DNA of 64,000 nucleotides from Phycisphaerales bacterium. GTDB lineage: Bacteria; Planctomycetota; Phycisphaerae; Phycisphaerales; SM1A02. The position numbers and the translations under genes are program-made. The notes under the pieces are model-generated. The model saw only the letters and a list, made by a program, of their open reading frames with translations. It searched no databases and was not told where the DNA came from. The DNA lies in NCBI GenBank assembly GCA_029245245.1, contig JAQWPT010000033.1, positions 1 to 64,000 of the forward strand, in the 5' to 3' direction. This document shows, in pieces, positions 9,368 to 18,732 of this stretch. Positions within the stretch are counted from its first letter, which is position 1. Each line of letters begins with the position of its first letter.

Positions 9368-10531
9368 ATGTCGACCCCACTCCGATTCATCGCCCTGTCC
9401 GGGCTGCTCGCCGCCGCGACGGCGTCCTCACTCGCCGCCCGGGGGGCCGAGACGCCCGCCAACGCGCCCGCCATCACCGAATCCAAGGTCCCCGTGGTCT
9501 ACGTGGTGCCGATGAGCGGTCAGATGGGCACCGACATTCATCCCTCGATCTACGACGAGGTGGTCAAGGACGTCATGGAAGTCCAGCCCGACGTCATCGT
9601 CTACCAGCTGAAGTCGGCGGACATCGACAACAACTTCTACCTCGCCGGCAACGACGACCGCCGGGAATTCGGACTCGCCAAGATCGGCGAGTACCGTGAC
9701 CTGGTCCGCACGCTCCACGAGAAGCTCGATGCACGCCAGGTGATGTGGGTCGAGGACTCGGTCGGGCTCGGCAGCCTGCTCGCGCTCTCCTGGCCCGAGA
9801 TGTACATGTCGGAGGGTGCCCGTCTCTGGGGCCTCGCCCGCGTCTCCTCGATGGCGGCCGGCTGGAGCGATCCCGACGTCGCGTCGAAGATGTTGAACGC
9901 CTGGGTCGGCATGGGCAACGGCTTCCTGCAGATCGGCGGTTATCCGCTTGAGATCGGCTGGGCCATGATGCGACCGGAGTACAACCTCAGCGCGAGCTTC
10001 AAGGGCCGCGAGGTCACCTGGGCCAACGACACCGCCGGCCAGTGGGTCGTCGACTCGAGCGGCGACAACGTCGCGAACTTCAACGCCAGCCTCGCCGAGG
10101 ACATGGGACTCTCGCAGGGGACCGTCGAGAATCTCGACGACCTCATGTTCCTGATGGGATACCGGGAGTACGACGAGGCCGACTCCGGCAAGGAGATGGT
10201 CGAGAAGTACGTCTCCGACTGGCGTCGGACCTTCGATCGCTGCAAGACCTGGTGGGCCGACGCCCAGCAGAAGATGGGTTGGGCGTCGGGTGACGACGCG
10301 ATCAAGTACCTCGGCAGCGCGAAGACCGACATGGAACGGATTCTCCGGGCCTGTCGCCAGTATCCCGCGGTCGAGGCTCGTTGGCAGCAGGACTACGGAA
10401 TGAGCATCCTGCAACTCGAACTGCAGATCGAGGGGATCAAGGACCAGATCGGCGACATGCGTCGTGGCAACCAGAACCGTGGCCGTGGTGGCAGCAACCG
10501 CGGCCGTGGCGGTGGTGGTCGCGGACTCTGA
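9368..10531 (+). CDS. Secreted ClpP/crotonase-fold protein, probable pseudo-protease with RGG tail
   Basis: A 387-residue protein with an N-terminal signal peptide (about residues 1-27). It resembles the next gene's product in the ClpP/SppA-like core. Its WVEDSVGLGSLLALSWPEMY (from residue 127) aligns without gaps to the neighbour's serine region, but the nucleophile position is Gly133. The SPGG oxyanion motif is also missing (KSADID instead). The C-terminal half is a helical region ending in an Arg/Gly-rich tail with three or four RGG/RGRGG units. The pairing suggests a hetero-oligomer with the downstream protein. Function is unknown. Confidence 0.7.
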   Translation: MSTPLRFIALSGLLAAATASSLAARGAETPANAPAITESKVPVVYVVPMSGQMGTDIHPSIYDEVVKDVMEVQPDVIVYQLKSADIDNNFYLAGNDDRREFGLAKIGEYRDLVRTLHEKLDARQVMWVEDSVGLGSLLALSWPEMYMSEGARLWGLARVSSMAAGWSDPDVASKMLNAWVGMGNGFLQIGGYPLEIGWAMMRPEYNLSASFKGREVTWANDTAGQWVVDSSGDNVANFNASLAEDMGLSQGTVENLDDLMFLMGYREYDEADSGKEMVEKYVSDWRRTFDRCKTWWADAQQKMGWASGDDAIKYLGSAKTDMERILRACRQYPAVEARWQQDYGMSILQLELQIEGIKDQIGDMRRGNQNRGRGGSNRGRGGGGRGL

Positions 10532-10582
10532 GCCGGGTCCGGCATTCCGTTTGAAATCAGCAACTCCAGTCAGGGATTCCTC

Positions 10583-11893
10583 ATGCAGACTCGTTTCGCT
10601 CCCATCCTGATGTTCCTGTTCGCGGCCCTCGCCCTCGGTGGCGTCGCCTCCGCGGATCAGTACGAACTGATGTTCGACAACGGATCGAGCTGGCGCGGCG
10701 ACGACGGCGACCGCGTCGAGGTCGTCTTCTCCGAACGGGGCGTCTCGCAGTCGATGTCCGGCGTGGTCATGAAGATCGACGGCCGCCCGGGATTCGAGAT
10801 CGTGTTCGTCCGCGGCGAGATCGCGGGCAAGCAGGCGACGAAGGGGATCTTCGCCCCGGACATCGAGACCATGACCACCTCCGGTGACGCCGCCGGCGGC
10901 GGTGCGGTCACGAAGGCCGTCGGGACCACGAAGAAGCCCGATGCCGGGAACAAGGGTGGTTCCTCCAAGCCCGCCGTCACCACGGTGGGCGAGGACGGGA
11001 TCCTCGAGTCCTCGAAGCCCGGGGTGTTCTTCATGCCCTGGGAGGGACCGGTCGGCATCGAGGCACGGCACGACGAGATCAAGTCGATCATCGCCGAGGC
11101 GGACAAGTACGGTCCCGGCCAGATCATCGTTCTCCAGATCAACTCCCCCGGCGGGCTCGTGATCGAGGGCGACAAGATCCACGAGACGTTGAAGGACGTG
11201 AAGCAGCGGCATCGTGTGATCGCCTGGATCAAGGAAGCGATCTCGGCCGCGGCGTTCACCTCGCTTCACTGCGACGAGATCTACTTCATGCAGGTCGGTG
11301 CGATGGGCTCCGCGGTGATGTTCGCGGGTCAGACCGCGATCTCCGGCGGCGAGCTCGACGCGTGGCTCGAGAAGTTCAGCGAGGTCGCCGAGATCGGCGG
11401 CCGCGACCCGATCATCGCCCGGTGCATGGTGACCCGGACCGCGATGGCGAGCTACGACAAGGATGCCGAGACCGGCAAGGTGACGATCTACCCCGACATG
11501 CGGGGCGAGTTCGACATCTCCGACGACAAGAACGTGCTCACGCTCAACTCGGACAACGCGATCGACTGCGGCTACGCCGACGGCATCGCCAACACCACCG
11601 ACGAGCTGGCGGTCCTGCTGGACCTTCCGGAGTGGCACGAGGTCAACGATTCCGGTCGCCGCATCCACGATCGATGGCAGCGAACCGTGAAGCAGTGTCG
11701 TGATCGGATTCCCCGGCTTCAGGCCGAACTCCAGCGGAACCCCGAGCGTGCCATCACGCTCCTCAAGGAACTGCTCGGCTGGTACAACCGGTGCTATCCC
11801 GTCCTCGTCTACGAGATGGGACTTCCCCCGGATCCGGACCCGATTCGACGCCAGATCGAGGAGATTCGTCGTCAGCGGGGCAACCGGAACTGA
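10583..11893 (+). CDS. Secreted ClpP-fold serine protease-like protein (NfeD/SppA-like)
   Basis: A 436-residue protein with a signal peptide (residues 1-24). A linker rich in G/K/T (about 100-130) precedes a ClpP-like domain with LQINSPGG (residues 184-191) and the serine region AISAAAFTSLHCDEIY, with putative nucleophile Ser221. These match the NfeD/SppA type of membrane serine proteases, but no membrane-spanning or OB-fold NfeD domain is visible. The rest is helical and ends REIRRQ-like and basic. It lies 51 nt after its degenerate paralogue and before an intrinsic terminator, so the two probably form an operon acting outside the cytoplasm. Confidence 0.75.
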   Translation: MQTRFAPILMFLFAALALGGVASADQYELMFDNGSSWRGDDGDRVEVVFSERGVSQSMSGVVMKIDGRPGFEIVFVRGEIAGKQATKGIFAPDIETMTTSGDAAGGGAVTKAVGTTKKPDAGNKGGSSKPAVTTVGEDGILESSKPGVFFMPWEGPVGIEARHDEIKSIIAEADKYGPGQIIVLQINSPGGLVIEGDKIHETLKDVKQRHRVIAWIKEAISAAAFTSLHCDEIYFMQVGAMGSAVMFAGQTAISGGELDAWLEKFSEVAEIGGRDPIIARCMVTRTAMASYDKDAETGKVTIYPDMRGEFDISDDKNVLTLNSDNAIDCGYADGIANTTDELAVLLDLPEWHEVNDSGRRIHDRWQRTVKQCRDRIPRLQAELQRNPERAITLLKELLGWYNRCYPVLVYEMGLPPDPDPIRRQIEEIRRQRGNRN

Positions 11894-11957
11894 CGAAGCC
11901 TGATCCCACCATCGGGATCATGCCATCGGGTTCATGGCGACCACGAAAATCGAGAAG

Positions 11958-11995
11958 CGGGCCCTGGCGTGATGCCGGGGCCCGTCTTTCGTTCT
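11958..11995 (+). terminator. Intrinsic terminator after the ClpP-fold pair
   Basis: An 11-bp stem with one G-T wobble (CGGGCCCTGGC at 11958-11968 with GCCGGGGCCCG at 11974-11984), a 5-nt loop, then a T-rich tail tctttcgttc. Confidence 0.75.
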
Positions 11996-12023
11996 CGAAC
12001 CGGAATCGCGTTACGCTCGTGAC

Positions 12024-12656
12024 ATGAACGACGCCTTCTCCGACCGTCCGGCGACGCCGCCGGTGCTGCCCGCCGATGATCTCGAAGCCCGCTCGGTTCG
12101 CTGGCCGACGGTGATCGGGGTGATCTCCCTGGTCTACGGGATCCTCGCCCTCATCGGGAACGGATGCGGCGCGGCGTCGCCGTTCGCCACGCCGTTCTTT
12201 CTCCAGATGAGTGGGATGGACGCCGAGAAGCTCACGATGTCGCCGGCGCTGGTCTGGGTCCAGGTGGGATCCGGCGCGATCGGCATGGCGATCGCCATCC
12301 TGCTGTTGACGGGAAGCGTCGGGCTGCTTCGTCGCTCGACCCGGTCGCTGGGGCTCCTCAAGGCCTGGGTCGCGATCGCGATCGTCACCACGATCATCGG
12401 GATCGGGCTCGGTTTCTTCTTCCTCGACGCGAACGTGCAGTATCAGCTGGACATCCAGGATGCGACGAAGGCGATGATCAAGGATCGTGGTGGCGATGCG
12501 TCGCAGTTCCCCGCGAAGACCGCGGAGGAGATCAAGTCCCAGAGCCGCATCATGCTGGCGGTCTTCGGTCTGCTGCCGATGGTCTATCCGGTGATCCTGG
12601 GGTTCCTGATCACCAGCAAGAGTCGGTCCGAGCAGGCCATGGCCTGGGAGGAATGA
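12024..12656 (+). CDS. Hypothetical membrane protein, about four helices
   Basis: A 210-residue protein of no family I recognise. A Pro-rich N-terminus of about 28 residues is followed by hydrophobic segments at roughly 30-50, 82-105, 115-138 and 180-198. A soluble loop (about 140-178) lies between the last two. It stands alone: an intrinsic terminator lies upstream, and the next gene is convergent. It may be a small helper of the neighbouring ABC/SPFH region, but there is no direct evidence. Confidence 0.65.
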   Translation: MNDAFSDRPATPPVLPADDLEARSVRWPTVIGVISLVYGILALIGNGCGAASPFATPFFLQMSGMDAEKLTMSPALVWVQVGSGAIGMAIAILLLTGSVGLLRRSTRSLGLLKAWVAIAIVTTIIGIGLGFFFLDANVQYQLDIQDATKAMIKDRGGDASQFPAKTAEEIKSQSRIMLAVFGLLPMVYPVILGFLITSKSRSEQAMAWEE

Positions 12657-12668
12657 TCGGGTCCGGCC

Positions 12669-12717
12669 GCTGACCCGCTGGCCTGCTGACCCGCTGTCCT
12701 GCGGACGTCGGGTCAGC
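12669..12717. repeat. 16-nt tandem repeat plus hairpin between convergent genes
   Basis: GCTGACCCGCTG followed by gCCT is repeated directly (12669-12684 and 12685-12700, one mismatch). The second copy's GCTGACCC can pair with GGGTCAGC at 12710-12717. It lies between convergent genes and overlaps the 3' end of the minus-strand permease, so it may act as a bidirectional transcription end. There is no T-tract. Confidence 0.45.
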
Positions 12718-13750
12718 CGACCTCACGACGCTGGAAGAGCATCACCGCGATCGACAGGGCCACCACGATGAGGACCAGCCCGTACGGCACGGTCCAGGCG
12801 AGGTAGTCGAGCGGGATGTCCGCGTCCTGGGTGATCGCATCCGCCAGCCAGAAGACCTGGAAGTTGGGCACGATGGCGTAGGCGACTTCCAGCAGCCAGC
12901 TCTGCAGGGCCAGTTCGGCGCCGACCTGGCCGCCGGCCTCGGTGACCGCCGCTTCGATCTCTTCGATCCGAATGATGCGGCGGGCGATCAACCAGTCGGA
13001 CAGCAGTCCGAGCAGGAAGAAACCGATCGTCGTGACCAGGGTCAGGACCTGTCCCAGCCGCGTGCTCGCGGCGAGGGCGATCGAGGTCAGGACGAGCTCG
13101 CCGAGGAAAAGCACCGCGACCGCCACCCACAGGTTGCCTTCGAACTGCATGCGGATCGGCTGGGGGGAGAAGTCGGCGGCGAGCGGAAGGGTGATTCCGT
13201 AGGCCACCAGAAGCAGCGGCGTTCCGACCACGATGAAGGTGCTCGAGAACACGAAGTCGTAGAAGAAGTTGCACCAGATCCCGACGCCGATCGCGATCAG
13301 CACGGCACCGAACCCGAGGAGGATCACCGGGAGGTGGTAGGGGGTCGTGACCGTCTGCTGGACGCCGTGGATCTCCACCATCATGAAGACGAGGGCCAGG
13401 AAGGCGATCACCAGCACCTGGGCGCCGGCGACCCCGAGATACTTCCCCAGCACGAAGACCGGGCGGGAGACCGGCTTCGACACCACCGTGAGCACGGTTC
13501 GATTGTCGATCTCCCGGGTCAGGACGTTCGAGGCCACGAAGGCGGCGAGAATCGCGCCTCCGATGAAGATCGTGGAGAGCCCGATGTCGACGTACATCCG
13601 GTTGTCGTCCTGCAGCGTGTACGCGCTGAAGGGGTTGCTCAGGATCACGAGGATCGTGCACACCACCAGCACCACCAGCAGGACCGGTTGACGGATGCTC
13701 TCGAAGAGGGTGTTCCGGGCGATCGCCAGAAGCTGTTCGAAGACGGCCAT
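12713..13750 (-). CDS. ABC-2 type transporter permease
   Basis: A 345-residue inner-membrane protein of the ABC-2 class with about six helices: an N-terminal helix (about 23-40), a conserved region REIDNRTVLTVVSKPVSRPVF followed by KYLG, and a C-terminal helix. The same block (EVRDRQIWHLVTKPLGRLEY) appears in the permease at 19976-22102, so the two are paralogues. No ATPase lies beside it on this strand. It is divergent from the SPFH/ABC operon and may use that operon's ATPase (18729-19979). Cargo unknown. Confidence 0.8.
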   Translation of the reverse strand: MAVFEQLLAIARNTLFESIRQPVLLVVLVVCTILVILSNPFSAYTLQDDNRMYVDIGLSTIFIGGAILAAFVASNVLTREIDNRTVLTVVSKPVSRPVFVLGKYLGVAGAQVLVIAFLALVFMMVEIHGVQQTVTTPYHLPVILLGFGAVLIAIGVGIWCNFFYDFVFSSTFIVVGTPLLLVAYGITLPLAADFSPQPIRMQFEGNLWVAVAVLFLGELVLTSIALAASTRLGQVLTLVTTIGFFLLGLLSDWLIARRIIRIEEIEAAVTEAGGQVGAELALQSWLLEVAYAIVPNFQVFWLADAITQDADIPLDYLAWTVPYGLVLIVVALSIAVMLFQRREVG

Positions 13751-14094
13751 GGGGGTTCCTGGATCGGGCGGAGGGGTGAATCCGAGGCGGCGTTCGCTCG
13801 GTCGGAATGGCCGGAGACGGCCGGAGGTGCGAAGGAATCGTCGCCGCTTGAAGCCCCGAGGTCGGGCGAACGAGTATCATTCTGACCGGCGGGTACGAAC
13901 CCGACCGGCTCGTCATCGTACCCTCGGGGCGAGTCGGGCATCGGTGCTTCGCCTCGTCCGGAATCGTTTCACGCTCGTTCCGCTTCGGAACCTCCGTGAA
14001 GCGCCCTTCTGATTCCGGCTCCTGCCGAGTCGGTCGATGCGACCATCGACCACTGCTCCCGCGAACCCCTCGCCACCGCATCGGATCGAGGCTC
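13751..14094. other. 344-nt divergent promoter region
   Basis: This region lies between the minus-strand ABC-2 permease and the plus-strand SPFH operon, and promoters for both should be here. I see an A/T-richer patch around 13871-13884 (gagtatcattctga) in otherwise GC-rich DNA. There is no convincing -35/-10 pair, operator palindrome or small gene. Confidence 0.45.
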
Positions 14095-16254
14095 ATGAGA
14101 ACCGACCATCTCGCGTACCAGCAGGCGACTCGAGTCGCCGGAATGGGATTCATGCTTCAGGCCGCCATCGGCCTGATCATGCTGGTGTACGGATTCATCT
14201 TCAACGACTCCGCCTTCCAGGTGGCCAGCGAGCCGATTCTCGTCGGAACACTGGTCTGGATCGCGCTGGTGGTGGTGTTCCACCAGCACCGGCTCGAACG
14301 CCTCGAAGCGTTGGAGCGGGACGATCTCGCCTCCGCCCGCGGCGAGGACGCCGCCGGAATCTTCGAGGAGGGGGAGACCGACGTCGCGGCACGCCGGCTC
14401 CGCCTCATGCACGTCTGGCTGATGCCCATCGCCAGCCTGCTGGTGGCCGGACTGCTGGTGCTCTTCGGCCTCCGAACGATCGCCTGGTTCGACTGGCAGA
14501 CCAACCCCGAGCTGGACGTCGCGTCGTTCTCGCCGGGTCCGCATCCGGGCTGGCAGCTGGCGATCACGCTCGCGCTGGCCCTCTTCGCCTTCATCTTCTC
14601 CCGCTTCGTCGCGGGCATGGCCGCTCGCCCGGCGTGGGCGAATCTCCGAGGTGGTGCGGGCCACATGGTCGGCAACGCCCTGGTGCTCCTCTCGGTCGCG
14701 GTGGGCATCGCGTTCCAGTTCTTCGAGAACGACGGGGTGCTGGAGGGCATCACCTGGGGACTCGCGATCTACATGCTGCTGATCGCGGCGGAGATCGTCC
14801 TCAACTTCGTGTTGAACCTCTATCGGCCCCGGCGTCCGGGCGAGACGCCCCGACCCGCGTTCGATTCGCGGATCCTCAGTCTCTTCGCGGCGCCGGATTC
14901 GATCGTCCGCTCGATCAACGAGGCGGTGAACTACCAGTTCGGCTTCGACATCACCAGCTCGTGGGGCTATCAGCTGCTGCTTCGCAGCTTCGCATGGCTG
15001 CTGGCGTTCGGGCTCGTGGTGCTCATCGCCCTGAGTTCGGTGGTGGTCGTCGAGCCCGGGCAGCAGGCGGTCCGCCTGCGTGGCGGTCGGATCGTCGGCT
15101 CGGTCTACGAAGGCTCCACGATGTTCAAGCTTCCCTGGCCGCTCGAGACCGTCGAGGTCATCGACGCCGCCCGGATCCAGGAACTGAGTCTCAACGGCGT
15201 GCCCCGCGAGGTCCGGGAGGTCGACCTCTGGGACCCCGCCGCGGAGCCGATCAACGAACTCTTCCTCGTCTCGGCGAACCCGCTCCCCGACGAGGTCACG
15301 CGTTCCGTCGACCAGCTCGAAGTCGCGCAGCGTCGTCTCGACGAGGCGACCGGACGCGCCGACGAGGCGTCCGAGCAGGCCGAGACCCGGCAGGCGGTCA
15401 CCAACCAGTTCGCCCTGCTCGACGTCGACGTGATCCTGCGATATCGCCTGAAGTCCGGCGCCCTGATCGACTTCCTGAACTTCTCCAACGACGTTCGTCC
15501 GAAGCGAAGTCCGCTGGACATGCGGGAGCTCGCGCTGCAGGACATCGCGCTCCGCGTGGTCACCCAGACCTTCTCGCAGCTGTCCCTCGAGGACGTCCTC
15601 TCGCCGCAGGGATCGGCCCTGCCCACGGAGATGCGGAATCGCATCCAGCTCGCCTTCGACGACGCCAGCACCGGCGTGGAAGTGGTCTCGGTCGCGATTC
15701 CCGCGCTCCGCCCGCCCGGTGACTCGGTGTCGATGTTCGAGGAGCTCGCGATCGACACGCAGAACGTCCGGAAGACGCTCGAAGAGGCGCGGCGGACCGC
15801 GAACGCGGCGCTCGCCGGAATGGTCGGCGACGCCGACCGGGCGCGGCAGATCGTCGCGATCATCGAGCGGTACCGGGAGCTCGACCGAACCGAGGGCCCC
15901 GACGCGGAGGCCACGATCGACGCCCGGGTCGAAGCCGAGCGGATGCTCCGCGACAGCCAGGGCCTGATCGCCTCCTTCATCGCGAGCGTCCGCAGCCTCC
16001 GGTGGCAGATCCACATGGACGCCCGCCGCAAGACCGACGAGGTGCGGGGACAGGTCGGGGCCTTCTCGGCCGCGCCCAAGCTCTACCGCGAACGCCGGAT
16101 CATGGAAGTCCTGTCCGAAGTGCTTCAGGGAGTCCGGTCCAAGTACGTGCTGGCCGTCGATTCGGCCCGCACCGATCTCGACGTGGAGATGCAGGAGCCC
16201 GACACGGGCCTGAACCTCCGCGAGTATCTCGACAAGCCTGGTGAATCCAACTGA
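14095..16254 (+). CDS. Polytopic SPFH/band-7 protein (HflK-like) with six-helix N-terminal domain
   Basis: A 719-residue protein. Helices at about 16-36, 46-65, 103-130, 150-172, 187-207 and 216-240 form an N-terminal membrane domain. A seventh helix (about 300-320, ending VVVVEPGQQAVRL) leads into an SPFH/prohibitin domain and a long helical region (about 560-690) that can form coiled coil. Ordinary HflK has one helix, so the extra membrane domain is unusual. SPFH proteins build oligomeric cages in the membrane and often control a partner protease or transporter. It is the first of three SPFH genes, followed by an ABC exporter; no ftsH is visible. ATG 14095 was chosen over upstream codons because MRTDHLAYQQATR begins the conserved-looking part. 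Confidence 0.8.
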   Translation: MRTDHLAYQQATRVAGMGFMLQAAIGLIMLVYGFIFNDSAFQVASEPILVGTLVWIALVVVFHQHRLERLEALERDDLASARGEDAAGIFEEGETDVAARRLRLMHVWLMPIASLLVAGLLVLFGLRTIAWFDWQTNPELDVASFSPGPHPGWQLAITLALALFAFIFSRFVAGMAARPAWANLRGGAGHMVGNALVLLSVAVGIAFQFFENDGVLEGITWGLAIYMLLIAAEIVLNFVLNLYRPRRPGETPRPAFDSRILSLFAAPDSIVRSINEAVNYQFGFDITSSWGYQLLLRSFAWLLAFGLVVLIALSSVVVVEPGQQAVRLRGGRIVGSVYEGSTMFKLPWPLETVEVIDAARIQELSLNGVPREVREVDLWDPAAEPINELFLVSANPLPDEVTRSVDQLEVAQRRLDEATGRADEASEQAETRQAVTNQFALLDVDVILRYRLKSGALIDFLNFSNDVRPKRSPLDMRELALQDIALRVVTQTFSQLSLEDVLSPQGSALPTEMRNRIQLAFDDASTGVEVVSVAIPALRPPGDSVSMFEELAIDTQNVRKTLEEARRTANAALAGMVGDADRARQIVAIIERYRELDRTEGPDAEATIDARVEAERMLRDSQGLIASFIASVRSLRWQIHMDARRKTDEVRGQVGAFSAAPKLYRERRIMEVLSEVLQGVRSKYVLAVDSARTDLDVEMQEPDTGLNLREYLDKPGESN

Positions 16255-16321
16255 CCCCGAGGTCCGATCCGGGGCTTCGACGTCCCGGCGTTCCCGTCAA
16301 CGCGAAACTGCGCAGCGAACC

Positions 16322-17266
16322 ATGAGCAAGACCATCACCGCCGTCGTCGCCATCCTGATCGTCCTGGTGCTGATCCTCTTCAACACCACCTTCACCGTGA
16401 ACTTCCACGAAGTCGCGGTGAAGACGAGGCTCGGCCGTCCGGCCGGAATCGTCCGCGAGCCGGGACTGCACTTCAAGCTCCCGTTCTTCATCGACTCCGT
16501 CGCGAAGCTCGACACGCGACAGCAGTTCGTGAAGTCGCCCATCAAGACCGTCCAGACCCGTGACGGTCAGCAGGTGATGGTCCAGGCCTTCATGCTCTGG
16601 AAGGTCGGCCAGGGCGACGAGGAGGCCAAGGCCTTCTACAACAGCTACGGATCACTCGCCGGCGCCCAGCGCGACCTCGAGACGCTGCTCCAGGGGGGCC
16701 TCGGACGGATCGGCGGCTACGCGTTCGACGAGTTGATCGGACCCAGCAGCAAGCTTCCGGAGGCGGAGGGCGCGATCCTCGAAGAGGTCCAGTCCCCCGA
16801 GAACGTCCTCACCGGCGTGGTGCCGATCTCGGTCGGGATCAGCCGGGTCGTGTTCCCGCCGAAGACGACCACCGCGGTGATGCGACGCATGTCGGCGGTG
16901 CAGGAGACCCTCGCCAACATCGAGGAGTCCCGAGGCAACTCCGAAGCGAACACCATCAAGCAGAAGGCCCAGGCGCAGGCCCAGATCATCCGGGACTTCG
17001 CCGAGCAGTGGGCCGCGGTGATCGAAGCCCGCGGCAACGAGGAGGCCACGAGGTACTACGAGCAGATGCGGGAGCACGCGGACCTCGCGATCTTCCTGTC
17101 CTGGCTCGAGACCCTCCGCTCCGGCCTTCGCGGCTCGACGACCTTCGTCACCGACATGACCAAGGCGCCCTTCCACCTGATCGACCTCGAGGCCGACACC
17201 ACCGGTGACGGCATTCCGCAGCCCTCGACGTCCTACGTCGAGACCGGATCGGAGGACGGCCAGTGA
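16322..17266 (+). CDS. SPFH/band-7 protein (HflC-like)
   Basis: A 314-residue protein with one N-terminal membrane anchor (residues 5-22). The SPFH domain starts FHEVAVKTRLGRPAG and includes EPGLHFKLPFFIDSVAKLDTR, and a helical C-terminal region follows (about 205-285). Length and layout are those of HflC, the partner of HflK in the FtsH-regulating complex. Here it lies between two other SPFH genes, so a hetero-oligomer is likely. ATG 16322 starts directly before the anchor. The stop overlaps the next gene's GTG by 4 nt. Confidence 0.83.
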   Translation: MSKTITAVVAILIVLVLILFNTTFTVNFHEVAVKTRLGRPAGIVREPGLHFKLPFFIDSVAKLDTRQQFVKSPIKTVQTRDGQQVMVQAFMLWKVGQGDEEAKAFYNSYGSLAGAQRDLETLLQGGLGRIGGYAFDELIGPSSKLPEAEGAILEEVQSPENVLTGVVPISVGISRVVFPPKTTTAVMRRMSAVQETLANIEESRGNSEANTIKQKAQAQAQIIRDFAEQWAAVIEARGNEEATRYYEQMREHADLAIFLSWLETLRSGLRGSTTFVTDMTKAPFHLIDLEADTTGDGIPQPSTSYVETGSEDGQ

Positions 17267-18732
17267 GCGAGGAACGACCCGACGAATTCGAACCGGTCCG
17301 TGAAGAGGACGATCTCGGGACCGAGGACGACTCCCCGCGTCGCGAGAAGTCGGCGGAATTCACCGTCGTCGCGGATGCGGCCGCCACGACCGACCTCCGC
17401 GACGCGATGGATCCGGCGAACCAGAGCCTGACCGAGGCCCTGCGACTGAGCTACCGCGTCCTCCAGCTCGCGATCCTCGCGCTCGGCGTGGTCTTTCTCT
17501 TCAGCGGTTTTCAGACCGTCGAGGAGAATCGCACCGGAATCCGGACGCTCTTCGGGGCGATCGAAGGCGAGGGCTCGGATGCCCAGATCTCCGCCGGCCT
17601 GCAGCCGTTCTGGCCGTATCCGGTGGGGGAGATCATCACCGTCCCGCTCAAGCGCACGGTCTCCGTGGAGCAGTCCTTCTGGCCGAACTTCGGTGCGAAG
17701 TCGCTGACCCTCGAAGAGGCCACGACGAACGCCGAGACCAGTCGACCGCTCCGCCCCGGACCGGAGGGCAAGGGCGACGGCTCGCTCATCCTCGAAGGCG
17801 GCGACCTCGCTCACTGCCGGATGACCGCGGAGTACTCGATCGACGACGCCGTCTCGTTCCTGACCCGGTTCACCCCGGAGCAGGCCGACGAGATCGTGAA
17901 GCTCGTGCTCGAACAGGCCACCGTCCACACCGCCGCGACCATGACGCTCGCGGGATTCATCGAGGGTGACGAGGCGATCTCCGAGATCCGCCGGCGGGCC
18001 CAGGAGTCGCTCAACGCCAACGAGAGCGGGATCCGGATCGCCGCCGTCTCGGTCACCGACCGCGTGCCGCCGCTCGCGGTCCGTCGCAGCGTCCAGCAGG
18101 TCCAGTCGGCCCGGGAACGGGCGAAGATCGCGGTCGAGGTCGCTCGACGCGAAAGCACCACGATCCTCGACGACGCGGCGGGCGCGAGCGCCCTCGCGGG
18201 ACTCATCGAACTCATCGGTGACTACGAGACGGCCCTGAGCCGCGGAGACGAAGCCGAGGCCGAGGTCGTCCTGGCCCGCATCGGCGAACGATTCGAGTCC
18301 GACGAGATCGGCGGCGAGGCGGCGAAGACCATGACCGAGGCCCGTGCCTTCCGGTACATGATCGAGTCGAGCGTCGGGTCCGACGTGCGGCGTCTCATGA
18401 GCCTCGTCCCCGCCTACACGGAGAACCCGAACCAGCTGGTGCGCCAGCTCTGGCTCGATGCGTACAACGAGGTGCTCAGCGGTCCGGAGGTCGAAGTGAT
18501 CTCGGCTCCGCCCGGACTCCGTGGTCTCGCGCTCCGCATGAAGAGTTCGATGGACGTGTCGACGGCTCGCCGCAACGCGGCGTCGAACGCGAAGAAGGTC
18601 GACGCGATGCGCGGGATGGCCGACATGAACAACTGGCAGCTCGGTGGCCGGCAGATCAACATCAACCGGTCCGGTCGTCGCCTGAACCGCGACGCCCGTG
18701 GCGGCTACGGCCGCGAGGGAGACGGCGAATGA
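17263..18732 (+). CDS. SPFH/band-7 protein, third of the cluster
   Basis: A 489-residue protein. An acidic N-terminal tail of about 60 residues precedes one membrane helix (about 67-86, LQLAILALGVVFLFSGF). Then come an SPFH-like domain (TVEENRTGIRTLFGAI; GLQPFWPYPVGEIITVPL), a helical region (about 270-360), and a basic, Asn/Arg/Gly-rich C-terminal tail. The start is GTG 17263, in a GTGA overlap with the HflC-like gene. It differs from its neighbours by its long charged termini, which could be docking segments. Its stop overlaps the ATPase start by 4 nt. Confidence 0.75.
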   Translation: MSEERPDEFEPVREEDDLGTEDDSPRREKSAEFTVVADAAATTDLRDAMDPANQSLTEALRLSYRVLQLAILALGVVFLFSGFQTVEENRTGIRTLFGAIEGEGSDAQISAGLQPFWPYPVGEIITVPLKRTVSVEQSFWPNFGAKSLTLEEATTNAETSRPLRPGPEGKGDGSLILEGGDLAHCRMTAEYSIDDAVSFLTRFTPEQADEIVKLVLEQATVHTAATMTLAGFIEGDEAISEIRRRAQESLNANESGIRIAAVSVTDRVPPLAVRRSVQQVQSARERAKIAVEVARRESTTILDDAAGASALAGLIELIGDYETALSRGDEAEAEVVLARIGERFESDEIGGEAAKTMTEARAFRYMIESSVGSDVRRLMSLVPAYTENPNQLVRQLWLDAYNEVLSGPEVEVISAPPGLRGLALRMKSSMDVSTARRNAASNAKKVDAMRGMADMNNWQLGGRQININRSGRRLNRDARGGYGREGDGE

